This document shows positions 1 through 8,497 of a DNA stretch of 64,000 bases, piece by piece. The position numbers and the translations under genes are program-made. Origin of the DNA: Pseudophaeobacter profundi (lineage in GTDB: Bacteria; Pseudomonadota; Alphaproteobacteria; Rhodobacterales; Rhodobacteraceae); NCBI RefSeq assembly GCF_029697505.1, contig NZ_JARJEF010000002.1:248001-312000 (forward strand), read 5' to 3'. Each line of letters begins with the position of its first letter. Within the stretch, counting starts at the first letter, position 1. Below the pieces are notes generated by a model that saw only the letters and a list, made by a program, of their open reading frames with translations, ran no database searches and was not told the origin of the DNA.

Positions 1-798
1 CAGCGCGGCGCGGCGGCCCTTGCCCTGGCGCATGAGATCGCCGACGAAGACGTCGAGATCAATCGCCGTATTGGCCAGCATGGGCTGACACTGATCCGAG
101 ACATTGCCGACAGCAAAACCGACGGCAGCCCGGTGCGGATCTTGACCCATTGCAATGCTGGCTGGCTGGCCACCGTCGACTGGGGCACCGCAACCAGCCC
201 GATGTATCAAGCCCATGATGCCGGAATCGCACTGCATGTCTGGGTGGATGAAACCCGCCCCCGGAATCAAGGCGCGCTGACCGCCTGGGAGCTGGGCAGC
301 CATGGGATCAGCCACAGCTATATTACCGATAATGCCGGCGGCCATCTAATGCAGAATGCAGAGGTGGATCTGGTCATCGTTGGCACCGATCGCACCACCC
401 GGCAAGGTGATGTCTGCAACAAGATTGGCACTTATCTCAAGGCCTTGGCCGCCAAAGATAACAACATCCCCTTCTATGTCGCCCTGCCCTCGCCGACCAT
501 CGACTGGAGCGTCACCGAAGGGCAGTCAGAGATCCCGATCGAGGAACGCAATGCGCGCGAGATTTCGCATGTCTGGGGCCTCGGCGCCGAGGGCAAGATA
601 GCCGAGGCACAGGTCACTCCGCCTGGCGCGCCGGTTGCCAACCCGGCCTTTGATGTCACGCCAAATCGTCTTGTCACCGGGTTGATCACCGAACGCGGGA
701 TCTGCCCGGCCAGTGCGGCGGGACTGGCAGGCCTGTTCCCAGATCTGGCAGGCGCGGCCCCGCAATCACCACGCCGGAGCGAGGCCCAAACCAGATGA
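1..798 (+). CDS. mtnA: S-methyl-5-thioribose-1-phosphate isomerase, 3' part
   Basis: The reading frame is open from base 1, so the start lies outside the window; 265 C-terminal residues are visible. MtnA isomerises the aldose 5-methylthioribose-1-phosphate to the ketose 5-methylthioribulose-1-phosphate in methylthioadenosine salvage. Family-typical segments are the HCNAGWLAT stretch, with the conserved cysteine, and [20 protein letters not shown], which holds the conserved aspartate and the later NK of the eIF2B-like fold. GTG at 133 is not a real start because the frame runs through it with matching family sequence ([17 protein letters not shown]). The stop overlaps the aldolase start by ATGA, so the two genes are translationally coupled. 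Identification is firm. Confidence 0.93.
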   Translation, partial: QRGAAALALAHEIADEDVEINRRIGQHGLTLIRDIADSKTDGSPVRILTHCNAGWLATVDWGTATSPMYQAHDAGIALHVWVDETRPRNQGALTAWELGSHGISHSYITDNAGGHLMQNAEVDLVIVGTDRTTRQGDVCNKIGTYLKALAAKDNNIPFYVALPSPTIDWSVTEGQSEIPIEERNAREISHVWGLGAEGKIAEAQVTPPGAPVANPAFDVTPNRLVTGLITERGICPASAAGLAGLFPDLAGAAPQSPRRSEAQTR

Positions 799-1457
799 CC
801 ACCGCCTATTCCGACAGCCGCCAAACCCGTCAGACCATCATTGATGCCTGCCTGCAGATGGATGCAACCGGGGTGAATCAGGGGGTGTCCGGCAACATCT
901 CTGTGCGTCTGGATGACGGCTTTCTGATCACGCCTTCGGGGGTGGACTATGCCAAGATGCACCCCGACATGTTGGTGCGCCTGCCGCTCGACGATGGGGC
1001 CGCGATGCCGGGCCAGATGAAACCATCGTCCGAATGGCGGTTTCATCGCGATATCCTACGCGCCAAGCCTGCGGTGATGGCGGTTGTTCACGCCCATCCG
1101 GTGCATTGCACTGCCCTGGCAATGAACCACCAAAGCATCCCGGCCTGCCACTATATGGTTGCGGCCTTTGGCGGCGATGATGTGCCACTGGCAGGCTATG
1201 CCCTGTTTGGTAGCGCTGCCCTTTCTGCGCTGGTGGTTACGGCGCTGCAGGATCGCGCGGGCTGTCTGATGGCCAATCACGGTGCCGTCGTCACCGGCGA
1301 TACCCTGGAACGAGCGCTCTGGCGGATGACCGAACTGGAAACCCTGGCCAAGGGCTATACCACCGCGCTGAGCATCGGCACACCCAAGGTCCTGGGAGCG
1401 CAAGAAATGGCCGAGGTAAAGCAGGCCTTTGCTGACTATGGCCTAAAGACCACATAA
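795..1457 (+). CDS. class II aldolase, probable methylthioribulose-1-phosphate aldolase
   Basis: The 220-residue protein belongs to the class II aldolase/adducin family. It has the phosphate-binding GVSGNISVR and TPSG loops, SSEWRFH, and the HAHP metal-binding motif, with a later ANHG histidine. It starts inside the mtnA stop codon (ATGA), so it should act on the MtnA product. In known DHAP shunts (MtnK or MtnP, MtnA, Ald2) this family cleaves the 1-phosphate into dihydroxyacetone phosphate and an aldehyde. The alternative is MtnB, the dehydratase of the methionine salvage pathway, also in this fold. No MtnC, MtnD or transaminase follows, which favours the aldolase. Specificity is an inference from context. 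Confidence 0.8.
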   Translation: MTTAYSDSRQTRQTIIDACLQMDATGVNQGVSGNISVRLDDGFLITPSGVDYAKMHPDMLVRLPLDDGAAMPGQMKPSSEWRFHRDILRAKPAVMAVVHAHPVHCTALAMNHQSIPACHYMVAAFGGDDVPLAGYALFGSAALSALVVTALQDRAGCLMANHGAVVTGDTLERALWRMTELETLAKGYTTALSIGTPKVLGAQEMAEVKQAFADYGLKTT

Positions 1458-1741
1458 CACCAACCGACAGCCCGGATCCTGCCGTACAATGCCTCTGCCC
1501 CCCATGGGTCCAGCCGTTCGCGACGACAGAGTAATTGGGCGATGCCTGATGGAAACGCCTGTAGTGCCCTCTGGGATTGATCAATCCTGAAATGGCCAAG
1601 ACCCGAAGAAAGCATCGGTCGGAATAAGGCCAGACACCAAGCCGGAGCCTAGCGCAGCAATCCGGCAGAATATGCGAAAGGCGCCGGGTTCAAGGATCAA
1701 TTGCGGTTCACGTCCGGGCCCCAGATCGGTCAGTACCGCAT

Positions 1742-2014
1742 GGCAGTGCGGAAATTCAATCTGTGACAGGTCACAAAACGCTAGCCATGGTGCAGAAGTA
1801 TTGCCAGCGAGCATCGCAAAGAAGGTTCACAAGACAGTCAAAAACCGACGCGACAGAACATGAAGGAAAAGGTGATGGGGGAACTTGTGAGGAGGTTCTC
1901 AAGGGCTTGCATCAACTTAGCAACGCAAGAAGGCAAGTCGGAAAGCCCTATCAAAAGCCGCACAACATCGTCGCACCTAAGCGACCAAAAGGCGAACAAA
2001 AGGAGCCTGTGTGA
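1742..2014 (+). pseudogene. tyrosine recombinase (integrase) C-terminal remnant
   Basis: The frame encodes AEIQSVTGHKTLAMVQKY followed by a basic tail. This matches the end of tyrosine recombinases: the GH(K/R) histidine and, twelve residues on, the tyrosine nucleophile. Nothing upstream in frame resembles the rest of the catalytic domain, and the frame is closed by a stop at 1625-1627, so only the last part survives. It lies about 75 bp from the 3' end of the tRNA-Leu gene, the usual target side for integrases. It is best read as the scar of a lost genomic island. The left boundary is approximate. Confidence 0.7.
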
Positions 2015-2035
2015 GTCGGGTGTGTGAGTGATCTG

Positions 2036-2080
2036 GAAAACAAACAAGGCCTTGCATGAAGTAACTCACGCAAGGCCTTG
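2036..2080 (-). terminator. intrinsic terminator of tRNA-Leu
   Basis: An 11-bp perfect stem (2045-2055 with 2070-2080, each arm containing CAAGGCCTTG) and a 14-base loop are followed on the minus strand by TTTGTTTT. It sits just downstream of tRNA-Leu. Confidence 0.8.
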
Positions 2081-2087
2081 ATTTCGA

Positions 2088-2173
2088 TGGTACCCAAGGC
2101 CGGACTCGAACCGGCACGCTGTCACCAGCGGGGGATTTTGAATCCCCTGCGTCTACCATTCCGCCACTTGGGC
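2088..2173 (-). tRNA. tRNA-Leu (anticodon CAA)
   Basis: Folded by eye on the minus strand. The acceptor is GCCCAAG with CTTGGGT, the anticodon stem GGGGA/TCCCC closes loop TTCAAAA (anticodon CAA, reading UUG), a class II variable arm CGCTGGTGACAGCG follows, and the T-arm holds TTCGAGT. The CCA end is encoded (2088-2090). An integrase remnant lies on its 3' side, so this gene was probably an attachment site. Confidence 0.96.
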
Positions 2174-2336
2174 AACGGCTTGTTCCTAACTAAGCCTGCC
2201 CCCGAGGTCCAGAGGAAAATGTCAGCAGAACGCAAGAAAATCGGCAGAAAATATGCGCTTGCAGCAGGGTGATATTGACCTCTGCGCAGCCGCATGTAAC
2301 CCCCTTTTCCAAAGACTAATGGGAAAGGTATTTTGG

Positions 2337-2915
2337 ATGCTGCGCAGGCTGTATGATCGAACTATGGCCCTTGCGGATCACCCACATGCCCTGTGGTGGT
2401 TGGCGGCGGTTGCCTTTGTCGAAAGCTCGGTCTTTCCGATTCCGCCGGATGTCTTGATGATTCCGATGATCCTGGCGCGGCCCTCTCGGGCCTGGCTGAT
2501 CGCCTCGGTGGCGCTGGTGGCCTCTGTTGCGGGGGGGCTGCTGGGCTATGCAATCGGTGCGATGTTCTATGAAACGATTGGCCAACCCATTCTGCAAGCC
2601 ATGGGCAAAGGCGATGCGATGGAGGCTTTTAATTCCAAATTCAATGACTTTGGCTTTTGGGCGGTCCTGGGGGCTGGGGTGACGCCGTTTCCCTATAAGG
2701 TCATTACCATCATGTCGGGCTGGACCGGCATGCCGCTTGCGACCTTTATGGCGACCTCTGTGCTAGCACGCGCGCTGCGATTTTTTGCCGTTGCGGCGCT
2801 ATTGCGGGTGTTTGGCGCCCCCATTCGCAGCTTCATTGAACACCGTTTAGGGCTTGTGTTCTGCGTCTTTATGGTGCTCCTCTTTGGCGGATTTATTGCC
2901 CTGAGGTATCTGTGA
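2337..2915 (+). CDS. YqaA/DedA-family inner-membrane protein
   Basis: A 192-residue polytopic membrane protein of the SNARE-associated/VTT (DedA-like) superfamily, YqaA branch. The segment AFVESSVFPIPPDVLMIPM is characteristic, followed by a glycine-rich membrane region and GAGVTPFPYKVITIMSG. The ATG at 2337 was chosen because GGGAAAGG lies eight bases upstream; an upstream ATG at 2319 has no ribosome site. DedA relatives are linked to lipid-carrier flipping and envelope integrity, but the role of this branch is not established. The stop is directly followed by the dsbB start, so the two are cotranscribed. Confidence 0.85.
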   Translation: MLRRLYDRTMALADHPHALWWLAAVAFVESSVFPIPPDVLMIPMILARPSRAWLIASVALVASVAGGLLGYAIGAMFYETIGQPILQAMGKGDAMEAFNSKFNDFGFWAVLGAGVTPFPYKVITIMSGWTGMPLATFMATSVLARALRFFAVAALLRVFGAPIRSFIEHRLGLVFCVFMVLLFGGFIALRYL

Positions 2916-3374
2916 ATGCGACGTCTTTTTCTACTGGCCGCAACTGTAGGTTCTGCCCTTATGATGTTGGGAGCGCTGGGTTTTCAGTATATCGGAGAGA
3001 TGGCGCCCTGTAAGCTGTGCTATTGGCAGCGCTACCCGCATCTGGCGGCAATCGGCATTGGCGTTCTGGCGCTGATCCTGCCGATGAACGCGCTGCTCTA
3101 TCTTGGGGCTGCAGCGGCGCTGACCACAGCGGGCATCGGGATCTATCACACCGGGGTGGAACGCGGTTTATGGCAAGGCCCGACGACCTGTACATCCGGG
3201 CCGATTGACGGGCTGACGCCGGAACAATTGATGCAACAGATCCTGGGAGCGCCGCTGGTGCGCTGTGATGATATACCGTGGGACCTGTTTGGCCTGTCGA
3301 TGGCCAGCTGGAATGCCATTGCGTCTATCGGTTTGGCCTGTCTCTGGGTTGCAGCTGCGCGCAGCAAGTCCTGA
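2916..3374 (+). CDS. dsbB: disulfide bond formation protein B
   Basis: The 152-residue inner-membrane protein has the DsbB plan of four hydrophobic helices. The first periplasmic loop carries the CxxC pair in APCKLCYWQRYPH. The second loop carries the TTCTSG and VRCDDIPW cysteines. DsbB reoxidises the periplasmic oxidase DsbA and passes electrons to ubiquinone. It starts immediately after the stop of the YqaA-like gene (TGA-ATG). All four redox cysteines are present, so it should be active. No dsbA is in view. Confidence 0.93.
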   Translation: MRRLFLLAATVGSALMMLGALGFQYIGEMAPCKLCYWQRYPHLAAIGIGVLALILPMNALLYLGAAAALTTAGIGIYHTGVERGLWQGPTTCTSGPIDGLTPEQLMQQILGAPLVRCDDIPWDLFGLSMASWNAIASIGLACLWVAAARSKS

Positions 3375-3381
3375 AGGCCAC

Positions 3382-3807
3382 TTAGGAATCTTTCTTGGTC
3401 GCAAGCAGAAGATTGGTTTCACTGCTGACCACCCCGTCAAAGGTACGGATCTTGGCCAGCGCGGCATCCAGCGTTTCCAAGGTTTCGGTTCCCAGCTCGA
3501 CGATCAAATCCCAGCGCCCGTTGGTGGTATGAATGGCGCGGACCTCCGGCAGGCCCTGAAGCTGGCGGACAATCCGGCTGGCGCCGCGCCCTTCGATGCC
3601 GATCATCATCAAGCCGCGCACCGGATCGCGCAGGACATCTTCTTTTAGAACAACGGTAAAGCCAAGAACATCGCCGCGCAGCTGCAACCGTTCAATGCGG
3701 GCGCGCACCGTCGTACGCGACAGATCCAGTTGCAATGCCAGGTCCGACAGGCTGGCCCGTGCATTATGCCGTAGCGCGGCAATAAGGCGCTCGTCCGTTT
3801 TATCCAC
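3382..3807 (-). CDS. Lrp/AsnC-family transcriptional regulator
   Basis: A 141-residue Lrp-type protein. The N-terminal winged helix-turn-helix (DERLIAALRHNARASLSDLA through LSRTTVRARIERL) is followed by an RAM/AsnC effector domain containing TTNGRWDLIVEL. The GTG at 3807 gives the standard MDKTDERLI start and has GGAG five bases upstream; a farther GTG at 3867 would add 20 residues without family match. It is divergent from arginase-ctlX-ocd, 110 bp away. Lrp-type regulators commonly sit beside and control the amino-acid catabolic genes they respond to. Control of the arginine/citrulline operon by arginine or ornithine is inferred. Confidence 0.9.
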   Translation of the reverse strand: MDKTDERLIAALRHNARASLSDLALQLDLSRTTVRARIERLQLRGDVLGFTVVLKEDVLRDPVRGLMMIGIEGRGASRIVRQLQGLPEVRAIHTTNGRWDLIVELGTETLETLDAALAKIRTFDGVVSSETNLLLATKKDS

Positions 3808-3917
3808 TTTTTGCTCCGATATGGCAGTTACCCTTTCATAAAGGTCAAAATGAACAGTTTCAACCACCCCATTTCGGAGGCTTTAACAAGGCAAGCACTC
3901 TAGAGGAGAGATCAGCC

Positions 3918-4844
3918 ATGAGCCAAAAGACCTGTATCTTGATTGGTGCCCCTGTGGACAGCGGCAAACGCAGACCCGGTTGCCTGATGGGACCAGATGC
4001 CTATCGCACCGCCGGCCTGGCAGAGGCGCTCTCGGGGCTGGGCCATCAAGTCAAGGACCTGGGCAACCTCGCGCCTGCGCCCTACCCGCCCGAGACAGAC
4101 GAGAGCGGCATCTTTGCCCGCAACGAAACGATCGGCTGGACCCAGTCGCTGGCCTTGATCGCGCAGGAAACCATGTCGCAGGGGCTGCCAGTGTTTCTGG
4201 GGGGCGATCATTCCTTGTCCCTGGGATCTGTTGTCGGGGTTGCGGATTATGCCGCCTCGGTCAATCGCCCGCTCTTTGTGCTTTGGCTGGATGCGCATAC
4301 GGATTTTCACACGCCCCAAAGCACCGACAGCGGCAATCTGCACGGCACCCCGGTTGGCTATTTCACTGGCCGCGATGGATTTGACGGCTTTCCTGCCGTG
4401 GCGAACCCGGTGCCAGAAGAAAATGTCTGCATGATCGGGCTACGGTCGGTTGATACGCCGGAACGACTGGCACTGGAGGCCAGCGCGATCCACCGCCATG
4501 ACATGCGTGACATCGATGAAAACGGTATTGCCGGACCGCTGGCGCAGTTTCTTGCCAAGGTTGCAGCGGCAAATGGCTTGCTGCATGTCTCTTTGGATGT
4601 GGATTTCCTGGACCCGGCCGTCGCGCCTGCGGTTGGCACCACGGTGCCAGGTGGCGCAACGGTCCGCGAAGGCCATCTGGTCTGCGAAATGCTGCATGAT
4701 TCCGGGTTGATGACCTCGTTGGATCTGGTGGAGTTGAACCCCTTTCTGGATGAACGGGGCCGCACGGCGCATCTGATGGTAGATCTCTGCGCCTCTGCCC
4801 TTGGTCGCCGTGTGTTTGACCGCCCAACCCGGAGCTTCAATTGA
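3918..4844 (+). CDS. rocF: arginase
   Basis: A 308-residue ureohydrolase of the arginase/agmatinase fold that hydrolyses arginine to ornithine and urea. The manganese ligands are visible in GGDHS, in WLDAHTDFH and in SLDVDFLDP, with the late conserved glutamate in LVELNP. The SGNLHGTPVGY segment is arginase-like rather than agmatinase-like. The ATG at 3918 is preceded by AGAGGAGAG at good distance. It heads an overlapping three-gene operon with ctlX and ornithine cyclodeaminase, all leading to proline. Confidence 0.93.
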   Translation: MSQKTCILIGAPVDSGKRRPGCLMGPDAYRTAGLAEALSGLGHQVKDLGNLAPAPYPPETDESGIFARNETIGWTQSLALIAQETMSQGLPVFLGGDHSLSLGSVVGVADYAASVNRPLFVLWLDAHTDFHTPQSTDSGNLHGTPVGYFTGRDGFDGFPAVANPVPEENVCMIGLRSVDTPERLALEASAIHRHDMRDIDENGIAGPLAQFLAKVAAANGLLHVSLDVDFLDPAVAPAVGTTVPGGATVREGHLVCEMLHDSGLMTSLDLVELNPFLDERGRTAHLMVDLCASALGRRVFDRPTRSFN

Positions 4845-5767
4845 ATAGCCTGCAAGCCCCCGGCGCGGTGGTGATGATCCGCCCGCATCATTTTTGCTCC
4901 AACCCGGAAACCAAGGGCGACAATGCGTTTCAGACCTCTCTGGGGGAGCCGGAAACCATCAAGCGTCAAGCCCTGCAAGAGTTTGACCGCGCAGTGGAAA
5001 GCCTCCGCGATGCCGGGGTGCGGGTGCATGTTTTTGACGATACCAGCACCAAGACCCCAGATAGTGTCTTTCCCAACAACTGGTTTTCAACCCATGCCGG
5101 CGGGCATATCGCGGTCTACCCGATGTATGCCGCCAATCGTCGGCTAGAGCGCCGCTGGGACGTGATTGAAGAGCTGAAGCGCCACTACCGGGTGCAGGAT
5201 GTGATCGACTATTCTGGCCTTGAGCAAGATGATCTGGCCCTTGAGGGCACCGGCGCCATGGTTCTGGATCACATTGGCCGCATTGCTTATACGGTAAAAT
5301 CCAACCGCGCCGATCCCGTGTTGCTGGAACGGTTCTGCACCCATTTCAACTATGAGCCCATGGCCTTTGAGGCACGTGATGCCCAGGGGCGTGATGTCTA
5401 CCACAGCAATGTGTTGATGGGGCTTGGTACCGAATTTGCGTTGATCTGCCTTTCAATGATTTCTGATAGGCCGCGCCGCGACGAAATCGCCAATCGCCTG
5501 GCAGAAACCGGTCGTGAGGTCATTGACCTAACTGCGGATCAGATCGCAAACTTTGCGGGCAATGCCTTTGAACTTACAGGAAAAAACAGAATTCTTGCCT
5601 TGTCCAGCCGCGCCGTGGAGGCGCTGCGCCCTGAGCAGATCAACATCATAGAGCGGTCAGCCCAGCTGCTACCGCTTTCCATTCCCACTCTTGAAACCGC
5701 CGGGGGATCGGTCCGCTGCATGTTGGCCGGCGTCCACCTCAGCCCCCGTGAAAGGACCACATCATGA
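4841..5767 (+). CDS. ctlX: citrulline-utilization hydrolase CtlX
   Basis: A 308-residue protein of the amidinotransferase/arginine-deiminase (pentein) fold, CtlX type. The start VVMIRPHHF is family-typical. DSVFPNNWFSTH holds the N and D of the guanidine site, and the final SVRCMLAG contains the catalytic cysteine. CtlX proteins are reported to hydrolyse citrulline to ornithine. The start is a TTG overlapping the arginase stop (TTGA), supported by GGAG six bases upstream; the next ATG would remove the conserved N-terminus. It ends in an ATGA overlap with ocd. Ornithine made here would feed the next enzyme. Confidence 0.9.
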   Translation: MNSLQAPGAVVMIRPHHFCSNPETKGDNAFQTSLGEPETIKRQALQEFDRAVESLRDAGVRVHVFDDTSTKTPDSVFPNNWFSTHAGGHIAVYPMYAANRRLERRWDVIEELKRHYRVQDVIDYSGLEQDDLALEGTGAMVLDHIGRIAYTVKSNRADPVLLERFCTHFNYEPMAFEARDAQGRDVYHSNVLMGLGTEFALICLSMISDRPRRDEIANRLAETGREVIDLTADQIANFAGNAFELTGKNRILALSSRAVEALRPEQINIIERSAQLLPLSIPTLETAGGSVRCMLAGVHLSPRERTTS

Positions 5768-6810
5768 CTACACCTTCGGATAAAGCACTTGTTCCCTTTG
5801 TCAGCGTCGACAACATGATGCGCCTGGTGCACAGCATCGGCGTCGAAACCATGCTGAAAGACCTGGCAGACTATGTCGAAGCCGATTTCAAACGCTGGGA
5901 GCTGTTTGACAAAACGCCTCGCGTGGCCAGCCATTCCGATGTGGGCGTGATCGAGCTGATGCCGACCTCCGATGGCGAAGCCTATGGCTTCAAATACGTC
6001 AACGGCCACCCCAAAAACACCAGCGAAGGCCTGCAAACGGTTACCGCCTTTGGTTTGCTGGCGGATGTCTACACCGGCTATCCCGTGCTGCTGACCGAGA
6101 TGACCATGCTGACCGCACTCCGCACGGCTGCAACATCAGCTATGGTGGCTAAGTATCTGGCACCAAAGGGTGCAGATACCATGGCTATGATCGGCAATGG
6201 TGCCCAGTCCGAATTCCAGACCCTGGCGATGAAGGCAATCTGCGGGCTGAAATCAGTACGACTGTTTGACAAGGATCCAGCGGCAACCGCAAAATGTGCC
6301 CGCAATCTTGCCGCGACAGGTCTTGAGGTGGTGCAATGCGCCACGCCAGAAGAGGCCATCGAGGGGGCGCAGATTCTGACCACCTGCACCGCCGACAAAC
6401 AGAACGCCACCATCCTGACCGACAACATGGTTGGCGCCGGGGTGCACATCAATGCGATCGGCGGCGATTGCCCCGGCAAGACCGAACTGGCCGCCGGGAT
6501 CCTGAACCGATCAGATGTTTTTGTTGAATTCCCCCCCCAGACCCGCGTCGAAGGTGAAATCCAGCAGATGCCCGAGGATTTTCCCGTCACAGAGCTGTGG
6601 CAGGTCATCACCGGCCAGAAACAGGGCCGCCGGGATAACAAGCAGATCACCCTGTTTGACAGTGTTGGCTTTGCCATCGAGGATTTCAGCGCCCTGCGCT
6701 ATATCCGCGACCATATCAAGGGAACCGATTTCTTCCTTGATCTGGACATGTTGGCCGACCCGGATGACCCACGCGACCTGTTTGGCATGTTGCAACGCTC
6801 AAAAGGGTAA
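5764..6810 (+). CDS. ocd: ornithine cyclodeaminase
   Basis: A 348-residue protein of the ornithine cyclodeaminase/mu-crystallin family, which converts ornithine to proline and ammonia using NAD. LTALRTAATSAMVAKYL holds the substrate-binding arginine and threonines. MIGNGAQSEFQ is the dinucleotide-binding loop, and INAIGGDCPGKTEL contains the catalytic aspartate. Length matches the family. Overlap with ctlX (ATGA) shows translational coupling. Together with arginase and CtlX the operon gives a complete short route from arginine or citrulline to proline. Confidence 0.93.
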   Translation: MTTPSDKALVPFVSVDNMMRLVHSIGVETMLKDLADYVEADFKRWELFDKTPRVASHSDVGVIELMPTSDGEAYGFKYVNGHPKNTSEGLQTVTAFGLLADVYTGYPVLLTEMTMLTALRTAATSAMVAKYLAPKGADTMAMIGNGAQSEFQTLAMKAICGLKSVRLFDKDPAATAKCARNLAATGLEVVQCATPEEAIEGAQILTTCTADKQNATILTDNMVGAGVHINAIGGDCPGKTELAAGILNRSDVFVEFPPQTRVEGEIQQMPEDFPVTELWQVITGQKQGRRDNKQITLFDSVGFAIEDFSALRYIRDHIKGTDFFLDLDMLADPDDPRDLFGMLQRSKG

Positions 6811-6819
6811 CGCGGCTTG

Positions 6820-6849
6820 GCAGGCCTGCGCCGTCTCGGGCAGGCCTGC
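6820..6849. terminator. inverted repeat between convergent genes
   Basis: Two copies of the palindrome GCAGGCCTGC (6820-6829 and 6840-6849) can pair into a long stem between ocd and the convergent HNH gene. No U-tract follows on either strand, so terminator function is uncertain. Confidence 0.35.
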
Positions 6850-6879
6850 AACTGGGAAAATTGCTATGAAACAGCACCT

Positions 6880-7464
6880 TCAGGCGTCAAGCTCGGTATC
6901 CCAATAGAGAAAATCCATCCAACTGTCGTGCAGATGGTTGGGTGGGAATTTCCGGCCGGTGTTGCGCAGTTCTTCCGCACCGGGCCGTCTGGGTGGTTTG
7001 CGCAGGGACATGCCCAGATGATGCAGCGATTTGGAGCCCTTCTTGAGATTGCAGGGCGAACAGGCCGCCACAACATTTTCCCAGCTGGTGATCCCACCTG
7101 CGGCCCGTGGCACCACGTGGTCAAAGGTCAGATCCCCGCGTGCGCCGCAGTATTGGCAGCAAAATTCATCCCGCAAGAATAAATTAAAGCGCGTGAAGGC
7201 CACGCGCTTTTGAGGTTTGACATAGTCTTTCAGCACCACAACAGAGGGAATTCTGATCACCGTACTGGGACTGTGCACAACCTCGTTATATTCGGCTAAA
7301 ATATCCACCCGGTCCAGCCAGGCAGCCTTGACCGCATCCTGCCAGCTCCAGAGTGAGAGCGGATAATAGGACAATGGCCGGTAATCAGCATTCAACACCA
7401 AGGCCGGATGCTGGCGTAAGGCGCTAGGGTTCCTTACAAAATCAGTTCTGAAATCGCCATCCAT
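6880..7464 (-). CDS. HNH endonuclease family protein
   Basis: A 194-residue protein with a C-terminal HNH nuclease domain. CCQYCGARG gives the first zinc cysteines, LTFDHVVPRAAGG the HNH histidine pair region, and ENVVAACSPCNLKKG the asparagine and second CxxC. The N-terminal half (LVLNADYRPLSYYPLSLW) is typical of the widespread stand-alone bacterial HNH family. ATG at 7464 was chosen because GAGGAAG lies upstream; a farther start would add 13 unmatched residues. No restriction or phage genes are adjacent. The substrate is unknown. Confidence 0.87.
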   Translation of the reverse strand: MDGDFRTDFVRNPSALRQHPALVLNADYRPLSYYPLSLWSWQDAVKAAWLDRVDILAEYNEVVHSPSTVIRIPSVVVLKDYVKPQKRVAFTRFNLFLRDEFCCQYCGARGDLTFDHVVPRAAGGITSWENVVAACSPCNLKKGSKSLHHLGMSLRKPPRRPGAEELRNTGRKFPPNHLHDSWMDFLYWDTELDA

Positions 7465-7713
7465 GATGCTACGTCTTCCTCGCCCTGTCTGCCATTCTGG
7501 CACCAGAGCGGGGAACCCGCCCCGGCATATCTATAACTATATATCGTGGTCTGCATCTGACAAGCCCTGGCTGACCACAAGATTTCGCCCGTCGGTGCCC
7601 TGACGTCTACCTGCGCCGCGTAACGGAACCATGACACAACCTAACGGCACATGCAGGGGCAAGCGTCGGGGTACGGGCTTGCCAGCGCCGCCGCCACTGC
7701 CTATTGCAGCGCC

Positions 7714-8421
7714 ATGACCCGCCTTATTCGCTTCAATAAACCCTTTGATGTCTTGCCGCAGTTCACCGATGCCGGCAGCACAGACAGCCCACGCACTACC
7801 CTGAGCGCCTTTATCGATTGCCCCGGTGTCTATGCCGCGGGGCGGTTGGATCGCGATAGCGAAGGCTTGATGTTGCTGACCGATAGCGGCCCGCTGCAGG
7901 CCTGGATCAGCGATCCACAACACAAGATGCCCAAAACCTATTGGGTGCAGGTCGAAGGTGAGATAGACGATACGGCGCTTGCCGCACTGGCACAGGGGGT
8001 GGCGCTGAAAGATGGCGTGACCCGTCCGGCCAAGGCGCAGAAGATGGCAGAGCCTGCCCAGCTATGGGCCCGCACGCCGCCGATCCGCGCGCGAAAATCC
8101 ATCCCAACAAGTTGGCTGTCGTTGACCCTGCAAGAGGGAAAAAACCGTCAGGTGCGACGGATGACAGCAGCGGTTGGCTTTCCCACGCTGCGGCTCATCC
8201 GATATAGTATCGGTGCCTGGAGCCTGGATGGTTTGGCGCAGGCGCAGTGGCAAGATCTGGAAGTTCCCAGGATCCCCCCACGTGCCAAGCCCTCGCAACT
8301 GCCCAAGCGCCAGACCAAAGACACCACAGCAAAAAGCGGAAAAACACCAGGTACGCAACGCCATCCCGACAAAGCCCATCGGAAGAAAGCAGCCAGACCT
8401 GTGCACAAACGCAAACGGTAG
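7714..8421 (+). CDS. rluE: 23S rRNA pseudouridine synthase, RluE type
   Basis: A 235-residue pseudouridine synthase of the RsuA/RluE group. It starts with [15 protein letters not shown], has the catalytic aspartate in [12 protein letters not shown], and shares [20 protein letters not shown] with RluE. The E. coli enzyme modifies U2457 of 23S rRNA. ATG at 7714 fits the family start. About 45 residues at the C-terminus, from [10 protein letters not shown] on, are rich in lysine, arginine, threonine and proline, probably a disordered RNA-binding tail that E. coli RluE lacks. Confidence 0.9.
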   Translation: MTRLIRFNKPFDVLPQFTDAGSTDSPRTTLSAFIDCPGVYAAGRLDRDSEGLMLLTDSGPLQAWISDPQHKMPKTYWVQVEGEIDDTALAALAQGVALKDGVTRPAKAQKMAEPAQLWARTPPIRARKSIPTSWLSLTLQEGKNRQVRRMTAAVGFPTLRLIRYSIGAWSLDGLAQAQWQDLEVPRIPPRAKPSQLPKRQTKDTTAKSGKTPGTQRHPDKAHRKKAARPVHKRKR

Positions 8422-8497
8422 CAGGCGGCGCGCGGTACGGGATAGACGCTGCAGGAAACGCGGTGCCACCCGGCACCCTGTCTCCTGCAACCAGTTT

